Made by a program: the position numbers and the translations under genes. A stretch of DNA of 20,420 nucleotides, from contig JBKHHU010000045.1 of assembly GCA_046539045.1 (NCBI GenBank), forward strand, positions 1-20,420, read 5' to 3'. This stretch comes from JBKHHU01 sp046539045. Lineage in GTDB: Bacteria > Planctomycetota > Phycisphaerae > SM23-33. This document shows, piece after piece, positions 13,590 through 20,420 of this stretch. The first letter of the stretch is position 1, and every line of letters starts with the position of its first letter. The notes under the pieces were generated by a model, which did not search any database, was not told where the DNA came from, and saw only the letters and a program-made list of their open reading frames with translations.

Positions 13590-15221
13590 TTACTCTGCCG
13601 CGTCCTGCAGCGGCTTGTCGGCTGGGGGCTTGGCCGCGCCCGGCCGCAACTGCGGGAAGAGAATCACGTCCCGGATGCTCTGGGTGTTGGTCAGCAGCAT
13701 GGCAATGCGGTCGATCCCTACGCCCAGCCCTCCGGCAGGCGGCATACCGTGACGCATCGCGAGGATGAAATCCTCGTCCATGACACGCATGGTCTCGTCG
13801 CCCGCTTCGCCGCGGACCTGCCTGCGGAAGTTCTCTTCCTGGATGTCCGGGTCATTCAATTCCGTGTAGGCGTTGGCCAGTTCCATCGTGGCGGCGAACG
13901 CCTCGAACCGCAGGGCGATGGACGGATCGTCCGTCTTGCGACGCGTCAGCGGACAGATGTCGGCCGGGTAGTCGATCACGAAGGTCGGCTGGACCAGGTG
14001 CTCTTCCACGGTCTCTTCGAACACTTCATTTACGACGACCGCGTCGTCCTTGTTCTCCGGCTCGATACCGAGTTCCTTCGCCTTGGCTCGGACCGCGTCG
14101 ATATCGTCCATGTCCACGCCCGCGTGCTCCTTGAGCAGGTCGGCGTACTTGGCCCGCCGCCACGGGGTGGTGTAATCCAGCACAATGTCGCCGTATGGCA
14201 GGGCGATTTTGCCCTCGGCTATCAGGCCCTCTGCCTCGGCCACGACGGCCAGGCAACGATTCAGTTCGTCCAGACGCTCCTGCGAGAAGTTCTCTTCGTC
14301 CTTTTCCTTCTCGGCTTCGACGGCTGCGGTCAGATCGGCCACCTGCTGCGGGACGCTGTCCAGGAACTTCTCGGCGGCACTGCTGACGAGGTTCTCGGTC
14401 AGCTCCATCATGTCTTCATAGTCCGCGTACGCCTCGTACAGCTCCATCATCGTGAACTCGGGGTTGTGCGAGGTGTCGATACCTTCGTTGCGGAAGTTGC
14501 GGTTGATCTCGAAGATCTTCTCCATCCCCCCGACCAGCAGCCGCTTGAGATAGGTCTCCGGGCTGATCCGCAGGAACAGATCCGCGTCCAGTGCGTTGTG
14601 ATGCGTGGTGAAAGGCCGAGCCGCCGCCCCGCCGTATACCGGCTGCATCATCGGCGTCTCTACTTCGCTGAAACCCTTGTCCTTCAGGAAGCCGCGGAAG
14701 TGCTCGATGATCCCGATGCGCTTCTTGAAGTTGTTCAGCGATTGCGGGTTGGTCATCAAATCCAGGTAGCGCCGGCGGTAGCGGGTTTCGACGTCCTGAA
14801 GACCATGGAACTTCTCGGGCATCGGCATGAGGCTCTTGGTCAGCAGCGTGAGCTTATCGGCCCAGATGGTGATCTCGCCGGTGCGGGACTTCTGCAGCAT
14901 GCCGGAGGCGGCTACGATGTCGCCGAGGTCCAGCAGCTTGGCCAGCTTCCAGCTCTGCTCGTCCAGTGCATTTTTGCGGAAGGCGATCTGCATCTGCCCG
15001 GATTCATCCCGCAGATGGCAGAACATCATCTTGCCCATGTCGCGGATGAGGATCAGTCGTCCGGCGGCGTCGGCGGTCTGCCCTTCCGTGTCCTCCTGGT
15101 AGCGATCGAGGATGTTCGCGATCGGTTCGTTGGAGGTGTATCGCCCGCCGAACGGGTCGATGCCCAGCTGGCGAATCTGCTCGAGTTTCTTGCGTCTGTC
15201 TGCCTGTACCTTTTCCAGCAT
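13590..15221 (-). CDS. lysS: Lysyl-tRNA synthetase, class II
   Basis: A 543-residue class II aminoacyl-tRNA synthetase that charges tRNA-Lys. It has the N-terminal LEKVQADRRKKLEQIRQLGI helix, an OB-fold anticodon-binding domain (about 55-125), ETRYRRRYLDLM (145-156), motif 1 around GFSEVETPMM (183-192), motif 2 NRNFRNEGIDTSHNPEFTMM (240-259), MELANAYTELNDP (446-458) and motif 3 GLGVGIDRIAMLL (498-510) with the final TIRDVILFP-like segment TQSIRDVILFP. E. coli LysS is 505 residues; about 48 extra here lie at about 290-338, a charged helical insert between motif 2 and the YGDIVLDY strand. The ATG at 15221 follows AGGTG and matches the family; an in-frame start at 15299 would sit almost on the predicted transcription start. 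It heads the run into the Lol-like genes. Confidence 0.95.
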   Translation of the reverse strand: MLEKVQADRRKKLEQIRQLGIDPFGGRYTSNEPIANILDRYQEDTEGQTADAAGRLILIRDMGKMMFCHLRDESGQMQIAFRKNALDEQSWKLAKLLDLGDIVAASGMLQKSRTGEITIWADKLTLLTKSLMPMPEKFHGLQDVETRYRRRYLDLMTNPQSLNNFKKRIGIIEHFRGFLKDKGFSEVETPMMQPVYGGAAARPFTTHHNALDADLFLRISPETYLKRLLVGGMEKIFEINRNFRNEGIDTSHNPEFTMMELYEAYADYEDMMELTENLVSSAAEKFLDSVPQQVADLTAAVEAEKEKDEENFSQERLDELNRCLAVVAEAEGLIAEGKIALPYGDIVLDYTTPWRRAKYADLLKEHAGVDMDDIDAVRAKAKELGIEPENKDDAVVVNEVFEETVEEHLVQPTFVIDYPADICPLTRRKTDDPSIALRFEAFAATMELANAYTELNDPDIQEENFRRQVRGEAGDETMRVMDEDFILAMRHGMPPAGGLGVGIDRIAMLLTNTQSIRDVILFPQLRPGAAKPPADKPLQDAAE

Positions 15222-15313
15222 GAAAAACACCTGTGTCAGAAAGTTCCACCGCCCGGCAGCCTTGCGTCGGCCCGACCGGCGGAGGTTCGATGAGTGCAAT
15301 CGGCCAAGGGAAG

Positions 15314-15342
15314 ATCATCGCCCGAGAGGGCGGAGAAGTCAA
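15314..15342 (-). promoter_or_regulatory. Sigma-70-type promoter for lysS and downstream genes
   Basis: TTGACT (15337-15342), a 17-base spacer and GATGAT (15314-15319) on the minus strand. Predicted start near 15307 gives a leader of about 85 bases to the lysS ATG. Confidence 0.55.
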
Positions 15343-15367
15343 GACCGCCACAGCGGCCGCCGCCGGG

Positions 15368-15384
15368 CATCGCCTGTGGCGACG
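15368..15384 (-). terminator. Small hairpin downstream of the GcvT-family gene
   Basis: CATCGCC (15368-15374) and GGCGACG (15378-15384) pair over 7 bp (one G-T wobble) around a 3-base loop, 16 bases past the stop. No T-run follows, so it is only a weak terminator candidate. Confidence 0.3.
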
Positions 15385-15400
15385 GCTCCTGCCGGTAATG

Positions 15401-16525
15401 TTATACAGCCAGCGTCGCGACCGACGCGCTGAGCGGGGCGGCTGCGGTGCGTATGCTCAGCTGCTCGCCGTCGGCGGAGGCTTCCCGCGCTACGTACGCC
15501 ATGGCGACGATCGATTTGGCCATCGGGCTGTAGGTTCCGCTGGTGATGCTGCCGATCTCGCGGCCGTCGGCGGTCAGCACGGTGTCGCCCATACGGGGGA
15601 TTACCGGAATCGGCGGGGCCGAGTCCTCCGGCTCCTCGGGAGTGGGCTCCACCTTCAGCCCCACCAGGCGACGGCTCGGCTTTTTGTCGACGATCCGCTT
15701 CAGCGCCTCGGCCCCGAGGAAATCGTGGGTGAAATCGACCGCTTCGGCAAGCCCGGCAGAGATCGGGTCGATCATCTCGTTGAGTTCATGGCCGTAGGCG
15801 GGCACGCCGGCTTCCACGCGGAGCACGTCGCGGGCAGCGTGTGCATAAGGCAGGATGGCGTTCTCACCGGCCTTGCGTGTGATGAATTCCCATGCCTTGC
15901 CACTGAACATGCGGGGGAAGCTCGCCTGCAGCCCCCATCCGCCGACGGTGCCGTAGCGGGCCAGGTGGTACTTCGCCAGCAGCAGCGAACCGGTGGTGAT
16001 CTCGTTGAGCTGCATTCCGGACACCTTCACCGGAAGCACCTGGTCCAGCAGTTCCGGGGCGGCCGGGCCGGCCACCTCCAGCGTGCACGTATCTTCCGTC
16101 CGGTCGATGACCTTGCAGGCGTCGACGTCTTCGGCGGCGCTCCGCAGATACTCGCCCAGCTTCGCCCTCAGGGTCGGCTCGCAGGTGATCACCCAGCCGT
16201 CCTGCATGCGGTGAACTCGCGCATCGGCGACGATCCCGCCCTTTTCGTTGCACAGCAGCGTGTACAGGGCCGTCTCATCTTCCTGGTGGATCACGTCGGC
16301 GGTGCAGACTCTCTCCAGCAGATCCAGGGCCCCGTCCCCGCGGAGAACGAATCGGCCGGTGTGGGAGATATCGCACACCCCGGCCCGCTCGCGGACCTCC
16401 GATGCTTCCGCCAGCGGGTTGCCGTAGCTCAGTGGCATGTCCCAGCCGCTGATATCGGAGAATTTGGCTTCGAGGGCTACGTGCTTCTCGTGAAGGGGGG
16501 AATGCAGATTGGTGCGGTCGGCCAT
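15401..16525 (-). CDS. gcvT: GcvT-family (glycine cleavage T protein-like) aminomethyltransferase, divergent
   Basis: A 374-residue protein with the GcvT fold: LHSPLHEKHVALEAKF at the N terminus, GWDMPLSYG (27-35), CDISHTGRF (51-59), NEKGGIVAD (93-101), ARDVLRVEAGVPAYGHELNE (231-250), DPISAGLAEAVDF (253-265), and the C-terminal barrel segment SGTYSPMAKSIVAMAYV (329-345). True T proteins release ammonia from the aminomethyl-lipoyl H protein and pass methylene to tetrahydrofolate. Here, however, the usual YTGE-x-G-x-E folate-site segment reads GTVGGWGLQ (192-200), and GGI-x-DD is GGIVAD, so some ligand residues are changed. It may be a working T protein of a divergent lineage or another folate-dependent GcvT relative. 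No gcvH or gcvP is in view. The ATG at 16525 has GAGGAG six bases upstream. Confidence 0.75.
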   Translation of the reverse strand: MADRTNLHSPLHEKHVALEAKFSDISGWDMPLSYGNPLAEASEVRERAGVCDISHTGRFVLRGDGALDLLERVCTADVIHQEDETALYTLLCNEKGGIVADARVHRMQDGWVITCEPTLRAKLGEYLRSAAEDVDACKVIDRTEDTCTLEVAGPAAPELLDQVLPVKVSGMQLNEITTGSLLLAKYHLARYGTVGGWGLQASFPRMFSGKAWEFITRKAGENAILPYAHAARDVLRVEAGVPAYGHELNEMIDPISAGLAEAVDFTHDFLGAEALKRIVDKKPSRRLVGLKVEPTPEEPEDSAPPIPVIPRMGDTVLTADGREIGSITSGTYSPMAKSIVAMAYVAREASADGEQLSIRTAAAPLSASVATLAV

Positions 16526-16549
16526 GGTTACTCCTCGCTATGGCACAAG

Positions 16550-16578
16550 AACCTATCCCGCCCGGTCGGGCGTGTCAA
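16550..16578 (-). promoter_or_regulatory. Promoter for the GcvT-family gene
   Basis: A perfect -35 TTGACA (16573-16578), a 17-base spacer and TAGGTT (16550-16555) on the minus strand. The spacer is a GC-rich imperfect palindrome (GCCCG-A-CCGGGC). Confidence 0.5.
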
Positions 16579-16630
16579 GACGAGCAGGCCGGACAGGCGC
16601 GGAACCGTCGATTTTCGGAAGTATATCGTT

Positions 16631-16659
16631 TTGCCCGTCCGCAAACGGGCAGCTACGAT
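16631..16659 (+). promoter_or_regulatory. Promoter for the GNAT gene with hairpin spacer
   Basis: TTGCCC (16631-16636), a 17-base spacer and TACGAT (16654-16659). The inverted repeat GCCCGT/ACGGGC (16633-16638 and 16645-16650) overlaps the -35 and spacer and could be an operator. Confidence 0.45.
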
Positions 16660-16704
16660 ATGCAGCCATCGAGGCAACGCGCGTAGTCTTCCATGGAGGT
16701 GTCT

Positions 16705-17136
16705 GTGAGTGTTTCCTACAACACGATGGCCGAGACTGACTGGTCCGACGCGCATGCGCTGTGGACGGCCAGTGACGGCGTGTGCGTGCACGATGATCTG
16801 GACTCGCTCGAAAGCGTGACGTACTACCTGCGGCGCAACCCGGGCATGAGTTTTGTCGCGCGGGAAGACGGGAAGCTCATCGGCGCGGTTCTCTGCGGAA
16901 CCGACGGCCGGCGGGGCTATCTGCACCACCTCGCGGTCGATCCCGACGCGAGGGGCAAGGGCGTGGGCAGGCGGCTGGCCGCCCGCTGCATGCAGGCGCT
17001 GTCGGAGGCGGGCATCCGGAAGTGTCACATCTTCGTGCTGGAGGAGAACATACCGGGCAAGGAATTCTGGCGCCGCGCCGGCTGGGACCGGCGAGACGAT
17101 GTGGCGATCTTCTCGAGGATGACCGGACAGGCATAG
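16705..17136 (+). CDS. GNAT-family N-acetyltransferase (YpeA-like)
   Basis: A 143-residue single-domain acetyl-CoA-dependent transferase; the substrate is unknown. The pattern is that of YpeA-type GNAT proteins: a DWSDAHALW start helix, MSFVARED-GKLIGAV strands (beta2-beta4), the acetyl-CoA-binding motif A LAVDPDARGKGVGRRLA, with the RGKGVG pyrophosphate loop, then KCHIFVLEEN and a C-terminal GKEFWRRAGW helix-strand. The GTG at 16705 is preferred because GGAGG (16695-16699) is five bases upstream; an in-frame ATG at 16693 has no ribosome binding site and would overlap that GGAGG. It is transcribed divergently from the GcvT-family gene and ends at a shared hairpin with the convergent DUF72 gene. 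Confidence 0.88.
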   Translation: MSVSYNTMAETDWSDAHALWTASDGVCVHDDLDSLESVTYYLRRNPGMSFVAREDGKLIGAVLCGTDGRRGYLHHLAVDPDARGKGVGRRLAARCMQALSEAGIRKCHIFVLEENIPGKEFWRRAGWDRRDDVAIFSRMTGQA

Positions 17137-17137
17137 C

Positions 17138-17155
17138 AGGGATACAAGGGATACA
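17138..17155 (+). repeat. Tandem 9-mer repeat AGGGATACA
   Basis: Two perfect copies of AGGGATACA in tandem, followed by a partial GGGGAT, immediately after the GNAT stop codon and before the terminator hairpin. Confidence 0.6.
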
Positions 17156-17159
17156 GGGG

Positions 17160-17194
17160 ATCTGTGGTTTGTTGTCGCCACAGATGAAGGTTTT
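17160..17194 (+). terminator. Terminator hairpin between convergent GNAT and DUF72 genes
   Basis: ATCTGTGG (17160-17167) and CCACAGAT (17178-17185) form a perfect 8-bp stem with a 10-base loop, followed by TTTT at 17191-17194 on the plus strand. It may work in both directions. Confidence 0.65.
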
Positions 17195-17934
17195 CAACTC
17201 TGCCGATCCTCCACGTACCGCTTCAGGTCCAGGGCGTTCCGCACGGCATTCCCGCCGACATCGTTGTTGAAGTACACGTACACGTCCTTGCCGCTGTTGA
17301 GGTGATCGGCGATCTCATCGGCGCGGGCGGAGAGGAACTGCGGCGAGTAATCATGGGCGTAGTTGCCGGACTCGGTCGGGCCGTGGAACCGCAGGTAGGT
17401 CCAGTCGGCGGGGGTCACGTGAGGGTGGTCCTCGATCAGGTCGTGGATCACCACCGCGGCATTATGATCTTCCAGCACGCGGTACACCTCGTCGCGCAGC
17501 CAGTCGGCGTCCCGGAACTCGACCGCATAGCGGTATCCGCCCGGGCAGTAGTCCAGGAACTCGTTGAGTCGCTCCGGGTTCGCCTTCCAACGCGGCGGGA
17601 GCTGGACCAGTATCGGCCCCAGCGCATCTGCGGCAGTGTCGACCGCCCGCACGAAATCGCCCACCATCCGTTCCATGTCGATCAGGCGCTTGCGGTGGGT
17701 GACGATGCGGTTCATCTTCATCACGAAGCAGAAATCTTCCGGCACCTGCGACGCCCAGTTGCGGACCTTCTCCGGTTCGGGCATCTGGTAGAAGGTGTTG
17801 TTGATCTCCACCGTGTCCAGCCGCTCGGCGAAGTACGGCAGCCAGTCCTTCTGCGGAAGGTCCTTCGGGTAGAAGACTTCCTTCCAGTGCGGATAGACAT
17901 ACCCGCTGGTCCCGATGAAGTACTCCGCAGCCAT
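17194..17934 (-). CDS. DUF72 domain protein (YecE-like TIM barrel)
   Basis: A 246-residue protein of the DUF72/YecE family, whose biochemical role is not established. It starts with the family opening YFIGTSGYVYPHWKEVFYP, followed by YFAERLDTVEINNTFYQMP, FCFVMKMNRIVTH, LGPILVQLPPRWKAN, RYAVEFRDADWL, VIHDL, WTYLRFHGPT and the C-terminal VYVYFNNDVGGNAVRNA. These are the strands and conserved polar residues of the DUF72 TIM barrel. The ATG at 17934 has GGGAG eight bases upstream; the in-frame extension to 17964 would need a TTG start. It follows rnr by 80 bp on the same strand, across a heptamer repeat array. Confidence 0.9.
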   Translation of the reverse strand: MAAEYFIGTSGYVYPHWKEVFYPKDLPQKDWLPYFAERLDTVEINNTFYQMPEPEKVRNWASQVPEDFCFVMKMNRIVTHRKRLIDMERMVGDFVRAVDTAADALGPILVQLPPRWKANPERLNEFLDYCPGGYRYAVEFRDADWLRDEVYRVLEDHNAAVVIHDLIEDHPHVTPADWTYLRFHGPTESGNYAHDYSPQFLSARADEIADHLNSGKDVYVYFNNDVGGNAVRNALDLKRYVEDRQS

Positions 17935-17976
17935 GGCCGGTGCTCCCTTCCCAGATATTCTCAATCGGATCGGAGA

Positions 17977-18011
17977 GGCAATCGGAAATCGGCAATTACA
18001 AATCCGCAGTC
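17977..18011. repeat. Degenerate heptamer repeat array (copy B)
   Basis: Five consecutive 7-base units on the plus strand: GGCAATC, GGAAATC, GGCAATT, ACAAATC, CGCAGTC. The array ends three bases before the rnr stop codon and lies in the gap before the DUF72 gene. It shares its word pattern and the 10-mer CAAATCCGCA with the array behind dxs (1724-1759). Confidence 0.6.
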
Positions 18012-18014
18012 AAC

Positions 18015-20309
18015 CTACCAGCGGCCTTGCTCGCCCCTGCCGTGGTTGCGGCGCGGGCGGCCTTTGCGCCTGGATTTTCCCTTCTTGCCCTTCTTGCCTT
18101 GCGGTTGGCCCTTGCCCCCGCCGCCTTCTTTGCCCTTGCTGCGGCGTTTCCTGCCTTTGCCCTCGCCGGTGTCGCTTTTCTTCTGCGCCTGGTCGGGGAT
18201 CAGGTCCATCTGCCGCTTGGCGACGTCCACGCGGGAGAGTTTCACCTTCAGCTCATCGCCGATGCGGAACGTCCGGCCGGTCCGTTCGCCGCGGATGCGC
18301 CCGTAGCGTGCATCCAGCACCCACCAGTCGTCGCCGAGGTCCTGCATGCGCATGAGCCCGTCGGTCAGGATGTCCTCCAACTGGACGAAAACGCCGAAGT
18401 TCGTCACGCCGGTCACCACACCTTTGAACGTCTCGCCGACGCGTTGCTGGAGGTACAGCAGCACCAGCACCTCGCGGACCTCGTTCTCGGCAGACTCGGC
18501 CCGCTTACTCAGTTCCGTGCACCGCTCGCCGAGGGCGACCAGCTCGGACAAGTCATCCTTGGGAATCTGTTCCAGCCTTCCGCGACAGTGCTCTGCGAAC
18601 ATGCGGTGAACGGTCAGGTCCGGGTACCGTCGGATGGGCGAGGTGAAGTGGCAGTAATCTTCGCTGGCCAGGGCGAAGTGACCGATGTTCATCGGCGAAT
18701 ATTCCGCAGCCTGGAACGTTTTCAGCACAGCCAGGTTGATCGCGTAGCTTTCCGGCTCGCCCTTGACGTCTTCCAGCAGCTGCTGCAGCTGTTTGTGATT
18801 GAGGTCGGAAGGGATCTTATGCCCCGAGGCGCGCACGAAGCTGGCCAGCTGTTTTGCCGCCGTCGCATCCGGTGCGGGGTGGACGCGGCGGAGGATGTGC
18901 CGATCCAGGCCCTTCATGAGTCGGGCGACGGCTTCGTTGGCTTCGACCATGAACATTTCGATGATCGTGTGCGTGTAGGCGTCGTCCTCGGGTTCTGCCC
19001 CGACGACGTGGTTGTCGCGGTCGAAGATCAGCTCCACCTCGGGCAACTCCAGATGCAGCATGCCCTGCTCGTAGCGGCGGGTTTCGATCTTCTTCGCCAG
19101 ATCGTTCATATCGTGCAGGAGTTCGACGATGGGGGCTTCGAACCCAGCCGTTTTCCCGTCGATGATACTCTGCGCCTGTTCATAGGTCAGGCGCTTGCTG
19201 CTGGAGATGATCGACTCACAGAAGCGGGTGTCGACGACTTCCGCGTCGGCGTTGTACGTAATGAACGCGCTCTTGGCGAACCGCTTGACGCCCTCCTGCA
19301 GGCTGCACACACCGTTGGAGAGCACCTCCGGGAGCATGGGCAGCACCTTCCGCGGGAAGTACACGCTGGTGGCGCGGGTTTTGGCTTCGGTGTCCAGCGG
19401 GCCGCCTTCCTGAACAAAATGCGACACGTCGGCGATGTGCACGCCGAGGGTCATCTGCCCGTTGTCGTGGGCTTCCAGGCTGATCGCGTCGTCGTAGTCG
19501 CGCGCGTCCGGCGGATCGATGGTGATGATCGTCATGTCCGTCAGGTCCTCGCGAAGAGCGACCTGCTCGGGATCTTCGGCATCGAAGGAATGCACGGCCT
19601 GCCGCGCTTCCTCCAGCACGTCGGTCTTGAACTCGAAGGGGATCCCGCGGGAATAGATGACGGCCATGGTCTCCACTTCCGGCTGCCCGCCGTCGCCGAG
19701 GGTCTCGACGATCACGCCGCTGGGGAACCCGCCGTGCTTGGCGTAGTGGGTAATCTCGACGACGACCTTGGTGCCCTCGTGGGCCTGCGGGCCGACGTCC
19801 TGAATGGTGATCGGCGGGACGACCTGCTTGCCATCGGGCAGCACGAACCACGCCTCGCCCTGGGCCTTGCAGAGCGTACCGACGTAGCGGTTCTGGGCGC
19901 GCTGGAGGACTTCAACGATGCGCCCGGTATAGTTGATCTCCCCGCCGCGTTTGCCGCGCCGGTGCACGGTGGCCTTGACGCGGTCGCCGGTCATGGCCCC
20001 GTAGCTTTCGCCTTCGGGCACGAACAGATCGCCGTGGGAGTTCGGTTCGTCGGGGGTGATGAACCCGAACCCGCGCGGGTTGGCTTTGTACACGCCGACG
20101 ACCTTCTTGCCGATGGTCGGCAGCGTCACCGCGTTGCTGGAGCCCAGGACGATCCGTCCCGAATCGCGCAGCTGCTTGATGGCGGTCCGGAAGGTGCTGT
20201 AGTCTTCATCGGCCACGCCAAGCTGCCGGGCGAGCTGCTTGGGCTTGAGCGGCTGATGCGACTGATCCGAGAGATATTTGAGTATCGCTTGTGTGTATCT
20301 TTCTGGCAT
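18015..20309 (-). CDS. rnr: Ribonuclease R
   Basis: A 764-residue processive 3'-5' exoribonuclease of the RNB family, which degrades structured RNA and takes part in rRNA quality control and trans-translation. In order: an N-terminal winged-helix-like region (about 1-62), cold-shock domains (about 70-200, with GFGFITPDE at 80-88 and GDLFVPE at 93-99), and the RNB catalytic domain with TIDPPDARDYDDAISLE (263-279) carrying the metal-binding aspartates. Further along are LGVHIADVSHFV, YFPRKVLPMLPEVLSNGVCSL (317-337), HFTSPIRRYPDL (554-565) and an S1 domain (about 622-705, GVVTGVTNFGVFVQLED). The last ~55 residues are a Lys/Arg/Gly-rich tail, as often seen in RNase R. The ATG at 20309 gives the family start but has no clear ribosome binding site. 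Confidence 0.95.
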   Translation of the reverse strand: MPERYTQAILKYLSDQSHQPLKPKQLARQLGVADEDYSTFRTAIKQLRDSGRIVLGSSNAVTLPTIGKKVVGVYKANPRGFGFITPDEPNSHGDLFVPEGESYGAMTGDRVKATVHRRGKRGGEINYTGRIVEVLQRAQNRYVGTLCKAQGEAWFVLPDGKQVVPPITIQDVGPQAHEGTKVVVEITHYAKHGGFPSGVIVETLGDGGQPEVETMAVIYSRGIPFEFKTDVLEEARQAVHSFDAEDPEQVALREDLTDMTIITIDPPDARDYDDAISLEAHDNGQMTLGVHIADVSHFVQEGGPLDTEAKTRATSVYFPRKVLPMLPEVLSNGVCSLQEGVKRFAKSAFITYNADAEVVDTRFCESIISSSKRLTYEQAQSIIDGKTAGFEAPIVELLHDMNDLAKKIETRRYEQGMLHLELPEVELIFDRDNHVVGAEPEDDAYTHTIIEMFMVEANEAVARLMKGLDRHILRRVHPAPDATAAKQLASFVRASGHKIPSDLNHKQLQQLLEDVKGEPESYAINLAVLKTFQAAEYSPMNIGHFALASEDYCHFTSPIRRYPDLTVHRMFAEHCRGRLEQIPKDDLSELVALGERCTELSKRAESAENEVREVLVLLYLQQRVGETFKGVVTGVTNFGVFVQLEDILTDGLMRMQDLGDDWWVLDARYGRIRGERTGRTFRIGDELKVKLSRVDVAKRQMDLIPDQAQKKSDTGEGKGRKRRSKGKEGGGGKGQPQGKKGKKGKSRRKGRPRRNHGRGEQGRW

Positions 20310-20318
20310 AGTGTCCGA

Positions 20319-20348
20319 ATGGTACGCTACTTACAACCAGAGAGCCAA
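20319..20348 (-). promoter_or_regulatory. Weak promoter candidate upstream of rnr
   Basis: TTGGCT (20343-20348), an 18-base spacer and TACCAT (20319-20324) on the minus strand. The predicted start would fall only a few bases before the rnr ATG, which lacks a Shine-Dalgarno sequence, so a nearly leaderless transcript is possible. Confidence 0.25.
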
Positions 20349-20377
20349 CGAGAAAACTGTAGCGGCCTTTCCGCACC

Positions 20378-20393
20378 GGCTGCCCGGGCAGCC
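20378..20393. repeat. Perfect 16-bp palindrome upstream of rnr
   Basis: GGCTGCCCGGGCAGCC is fully self-complementary. It can fold as a 6-bp stem with a CCGG loop, perhaps the terminator of a gene beyond the window, or serve as a symmetric protein site about 70 bp upstream of rnr. Confidence 0.5.
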
Positions 20394-20420
20394 CGCAGGC
20401 CGGCGGATACCCGCTCCCAG

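Noticed and set aside
13491..15293. Plus-strand open frame of 600 codons
   Set aside because: Antisense to lysS, whose class II motifs are unambiguous.
16693..16704. ATG at 16693 as the GNAT start
   Set aside because: It has no ribosome binding site and contains the GGAGG that serves the GTG at 16705; kept only as an alternative.
1..20420. CRISPR array, insertion sequence, prophage or defence island
   Set aside because: No regularly spaced repeats, transposase, integrase or defence domains seen; the window is mostly core metabolism.

Overview
The window is about 20.4 kb of GC-rich bacterial chromosome, densely packed with housekeeping genes, most of them on the minus strand. The likely source is a Gram-negative member of the Planctomycetota, possibly a Phycisphaerae-type lineage. 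The clues are a lipid A pathway that uses LpxI, a baeRF family 3 (eRF1-fold) protein, a dockerin-like half-repeat of planctomycete style at the left edge, and a DXS that carries GDA where most DXS enzymes have GDG. The lineage is inferred from gene content; no rRNA or marker tree was available.

Layout, left to right. 1-1562 (-): a partial dockerin-like reading frame, then a secreted protein with a C-terminal carbohydrate-binding-like domain. 1762-4628 (-): ispA-dxs, a two-gene isoprenoid precursor operon. 4865-5680 (+): lpxA, divergent from ispA with facing promoters. 5933-7114 (+): a baeRF3-type candidate ribosome hibernation factor with a structured leader. 7160-7193: a strong hairpin terminator between this gene and convergent queA (7212-8282, -). 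8283-8685: the only long non-coding gap, with DnaA-box-like sites and a pair of 13-bp near-direct repeats. 8686-15221 (-): lysS, an FtsX/LolC-E-like permease, a LolD-like ATPase, lpxD and lpxI, with overlapping genes inside the block. 15401-16525 (-): a divergent GcvT-family protein, facing a GNAT acetyltransferase (16705-17136, +). 17194-17934 (-): a DUF72 protein. 18015-20309 (-): RNase R.

The main theme is envelope biogenesis. lpxA, lpxD and lpxI supply lipid A steps 1, 3 and 4, and the Lol-like ABC transporter sits directly upstream of lpxD-lpxI. The most unusual observation is in that transporter. The ATPase, otherwise a complete LolD-type nucleotide-binding domain, contains an in-frame insertion of about 65 residues with two hydrophobic helices, placed between Walker A and the Q-loop. 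Its partner permease carries about 150 extra residues, partly coiled-coil-like, in the periplasmic domain. Together they look like a modified Lol/MacB-type machine. Secondary points are the DnaA-box cluster, two arrays of a degenerate heptamer repeat behind dxs and rnr, and a GcvT-family protein that lacks the usual YTGE folate-site motif.
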